DNA of 64,000 nt from Amorphochlora amoebiformis (Eukaryota; Cercozoa; Chlorarachniophyceae). The stretch's first letter is position 1; every line of letters starts with the position of its first letter. Under the pieces are notes generated by a model. That model was not told the origin of the DNA and made no database searches. It saw nothing but the letters and a program-made list of their open reading frames with translations. Below, piece after piece: positions 61,467-64,000 of the stretch. The stretch is from positions 62,001 to 126,000 of the forward strand of contig BAAHQB010000236.1 in the NCBI GenBank assembly GCA_054601695.1, given 5' to 3'. Both the position numbers and the translations under genes were made by a program.

Positions 61467-61549
61467 CCAGTGCTTCCACATCCGCGAACCTCAGCATAGA
61501 TCTTGGCACCCCTAGCCTTAGCATGCTCATATTCCTATATATATATATA

Positions 61550-61613
<64 letters not shown>

Positions 61614-61660
61614 TAGATCTTGGCACCCCTAGCCTTAGCATGCTCATACTTCTATATATG

Positions 61661-61697
<37 letters not shown>

Positions 61698-61698
61698 A

Positions 61699-61734
<36 letters not shown>

Positions 61735-61843
61735 CCTCAAGGACAACTACTCCAGCTCCCTCACCCATAAGGTATATATATATGTATATATATATATATA
61801 TATATATTACCTCAAGGACAACCACCCCAGCTCCCTCACCCAT

Positions 61844-61918
<75 letters not shown>

Positions 61919-62071
61919 CCTCAAGGACAACTACTCCAGCTCCCTCACCCATAAGGTATATATATATGTATATATATATATATATATATATTATATTACC
62001 TCAAGGACAACCACCCCAGCTCCCTCACCCATAACGAATCCGGCACGCTTAGCATCGAACGGACGAGAGGC
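58136..62071 (-). CDS. 3-oxoacyl-ACP synthase (FabF/KAS II family), C-terminal part
   Basis: Condensing enzyme of type II fatty-acid synthesis, expected in plastid or mitochondrion; it elongates acyl-ACP with malonyl-ACP. Exons 5' to 3': 62000-62071 ([20 protein letters not shown]), 61468-61534 or 61110-61176 ([20 protein letters not shown]), 60808-60863 ([16 protein letters not shown]), 59922-59994 ([13 protein letters not shown], first catalytic His), 59618-59703 ([16 protein letters not shown]), 59381-59440 ([17 protein letters not shown], second catalytic His; the preceding STK ends the previous exon), 58784-58862 ([20 protein letters not shown]) and 58136-58234 ([18 protein letters not shown]). 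All phases close if one copy of the 67-nt exon is used. The N-terminal half with the active-site Cys is not in the window, so the gene is cut by the right edge. The final codons after TKPPTG are also unplaced. Confidence 0.92.
59476..59530. repeat. (AAT)n trinucleotide run
   Basis: About fifteen AAT/AATA units in the ketosynthase intron between 59440 and 59618. Confidence 0.9.
60330..60460 (-). pseudogene. Diverged fragments of ketosynthase exon 60808-60863
   Basis: Three short minus-strand pieces (about 60330-60350, 60390-60402 and 60448-60463) resemble the exon's 3' end GCTCTACGTGCTATGAAG, one still followed by GTAG. They lie downstream of the intact exon with TA between. Divergence is high, so this is tentative. 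Confidence 0.45.
61110..61650 (-). repeat. Two intact and two truncated copies of a ketosynthase exon
   Basis: The 67-nt exon encoding [20 protein letters not shown] occurs intact at 61468-61534 and 61110-61176, identical in sequence and splice sites. Each is preceded (in transcript order) by a truncated 5' copy, at about 61612-61652 and 61377-61402. The repeat unit is therefore [5' fragment, TA array, intact exon], duplicated once more as a block. Confidence 0.9.
61735..61957 (-). pseudogene. Three truncated downstream copies of the ketosynthase [11 protein letters not shown] exon
   Basis: The 3' part of exon 62000-62071 with its GTAATA donor recurs at about 61917-61953, 61808-61846 and 61735-61771. 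They differ at one codon (GTAGTT or GTGGTT) in alternating fashion, which implies duplication of a two-copy block. None has an acceptor. Confidence 0.9.
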
Positions 62072-62100
62072 CTACATATATAGATATATGGATATGTATG

Positions 62101-62137
<37 letters not shown>

Positions 62138-62607
62138 AATGTTTTCTCATATATATTTATGCATGTATGATTATATGTATATCACTATATGTATGATTTT
62201 ATGTCTGTTAAATAGTATATATGTATGTAAGTATGTATATATGACTATATGTATGATATGTATATGATTCTATGTACATGTGTATATGTATGTATGTATG
62301 TATATATATATATGTGTATATGTTATGTGTATATATATATGTATATATGTATGTGTATGTATATATATATATATATGGATGTATGTATATAGATACATGT
62401 ACATATTTGTATATATATGTGTGTGTATGATAGTGAACCTTTATCATCGCATGTATGTATGTTTGTATGTATGTATATATATTATGATTATATGTACAAT
62501 GTTAAGTATTATAGTGACCTTATTATGGTATGTAAGTATGTATGTATATATGTATGATATATGTTTGATTTTATGGTAGTAGTGACCTTTAGATAGTATA
62601 AGCGTAA

Positions 62608-62677
<70 letters not shown>

Positions 62678-62825
62678 TATATGTATGTTTTTATGTCGGA
62701 TATTAACCGGTATATATGATGCCTTTATGATACTATGTATGTATGTATGTATTTTATGTAAATATGTATGATTATATGTATGATTTTGTGTATGATAGTA
62801 ATTATATATGTAACTAGTATGTATG

Positions 62826-62874
<49 letters not shown>

Positions 62875-62919
62875 GATTATATGTATGATTTTAAGTATGA
62901 TTTTGATCTTTAGATAGTA

Positions 62920-62960
<41 letters not shown>

Positions 62961-64000
62961 CATCTATGATTTTATGTATGATAGTGACCTTTATGTATGT
63001 ATGTATGTATGTATGTATATATATATATATATATACATACATATTTATATATATATATATATATATTTATATTTATTATATATATGATTTTATGTATGTG
63101 ATCTTATTATTGTATGTAAGTATATATATATATATATATGATATATGTATATATGATGATTTTATAATACTATATATGTATGTATGTATTGTATGTATAT
63201 ATGTATAATTATATCTATGATTTTATGTATAATATTATTTATACATGTAGTATGTATGTATGTATGTATGTATGTATGTATGTATGTATGTATGATTTCA
63301 TCTATGATTTTATGTATAATATTATTTATACATGTAGTATGTATGTATGTATGTATGTATGTATGTATGTATGTATGTATGTATGTATGATTTTATCTAT
63401 GATTTTATGTATAATATTATTTATATATGTAGTATGTATGTATGTATGTATGTATGTATGTATGTATGTATGTATGTATGTATATGTGTATGATTATATC
63501 TATGATTTTATGTATAATATTATTTATATATATATATATAGTATGTATGTATATATGTATGTATATATGTATGATTTTATCTATGATTTTATGTATAATA
63601 TTATTTATATATATAGTATGTATGTATGTATGTATGTATGTATGTATGTATGTATGTATGTATATATGTATAATTATATCTATGATTTTATGTATAATAT
63701 TATTTATATATGTAGTATGTATGTATGTATATATGTATGTATGTATGTATGATTTTATCTATGATTTTATGTATAATATTATTTATATATGTAGTATGTA
63801 TGTATGTATGTATGTATGTACGTGTGTATGTATGTATGTATATATGTATAATTATATCTATGATTTTATGTATAATATTATTTATATATATAGTATGTAT
63901 GTATGTATGTATATATGTATGTATGTATGTATGATTATATCTATGATTTTATGTATAATATTATTTATATATGTAGTATGTATGTATGTATATATGTATG
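62072..64000. repeat. GTAT tetranucleotide array with higher-order repeat
   Basis: Fills the window's right edge, presumably inside a ketosynthase intron. (GTAT)n runs alternate with TA. From about 63200 a higher-order unit of roughly 90-125 bp appears eight or so times, with core TATGATTTTATGTATAATATTA and a GTAGTATGTATG(TATG)n run. Earlier, at 62430-63110, a related unit contains TAGTGACCTTTA. No exon is visible. Confidence 0.88.

Overview
This is nuclear DNA from a microbial eukaryote, probably a plastid-bearing protist or alga. Genes are split into many tiny exons (often 26-110 nt) joined by GT-AG and a few GC-AG introns. Stop codons fit the standard code (TAA and TGA used). TTAGGG-type arrays occur inside introns. 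No bacterial features, tRNA or rRNA were found. The protein set (type II fatty-acid synthase ketosynthase, a plastid-type START-like lipid protein, a cGMP-dependent-type kinase, a Spinster transporter, an ESF2/ABT1 ribosome-biogenesis protein) does not fix the lineage, so I leave it open.

Most of the 64 kb is (TA)n microsatellite. Almost every long open frame reading as Tyr-Ile or Ile-Tyr repeats is translated TA repeat and is not a gene. Real coding sequence appears as short islands. Chaining islands by splice sites and reading phase recovers six genes, plus a seventh clear but incomplete one at the right edge.

Layout, strictly alternating in strand: (1) minus 743-10271, Spinster-like MFS transporter; (2) plus 10774-16322, START/polyketide-cyclase-like lipid protein, 11 exons that sum exactly in frame to 391 aa; (3) minus 17855-39929, PKG-like kinase with about 39 exons, three recognisable cyclic-nucleotide-binding domains and an AGC kinase domain; (4) plus 40186-43271, ankyrin-repeat protein with about one repeat per exon; (5) minus 47040-54136 or further upstream, ESF2/ABT1-type RRM protein; (6) plus 54574-56740, a Pro-rich protein with five 51-52-residue repeats; (7) minus 58136-62071 and beyond the window, ketoacyl-ACP synthase (FabF/KAS II family). 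Pairs 1/2, 3/4 and 5/6 are head to head across about 80-500 bp; pairs 2/3, 4/5 and 6/7 are tail to tail.

The most unusual feature is that TA arrays are associated with tandem duplication of exon pieces. In all seven exon-split genes except the Pro-rich one, an intact exon is accompanied by truncated copies. Copies holding the exon 5' part keep the acceptor and lie upstream of the intact exon; copies holding the 3' part keep the donor and lie downstream. Tandem duplication with one breakpoint in an intronic TA array and the other inside the exon predicts exactly this geometry. The result is many decoy splice sites, and in two places full-length alternative exon copies.

Other points of note are a near-perfect foldback of about 100-bp arms at 57211-57425, an interstitial telomere-like array inside the kinase gene, several minisatellites, and a GTAT array filling the right edge. 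Exon boundaries below were worked out by eye from splice motifs, phase and family resemblance; the places where phase does not close are stated.
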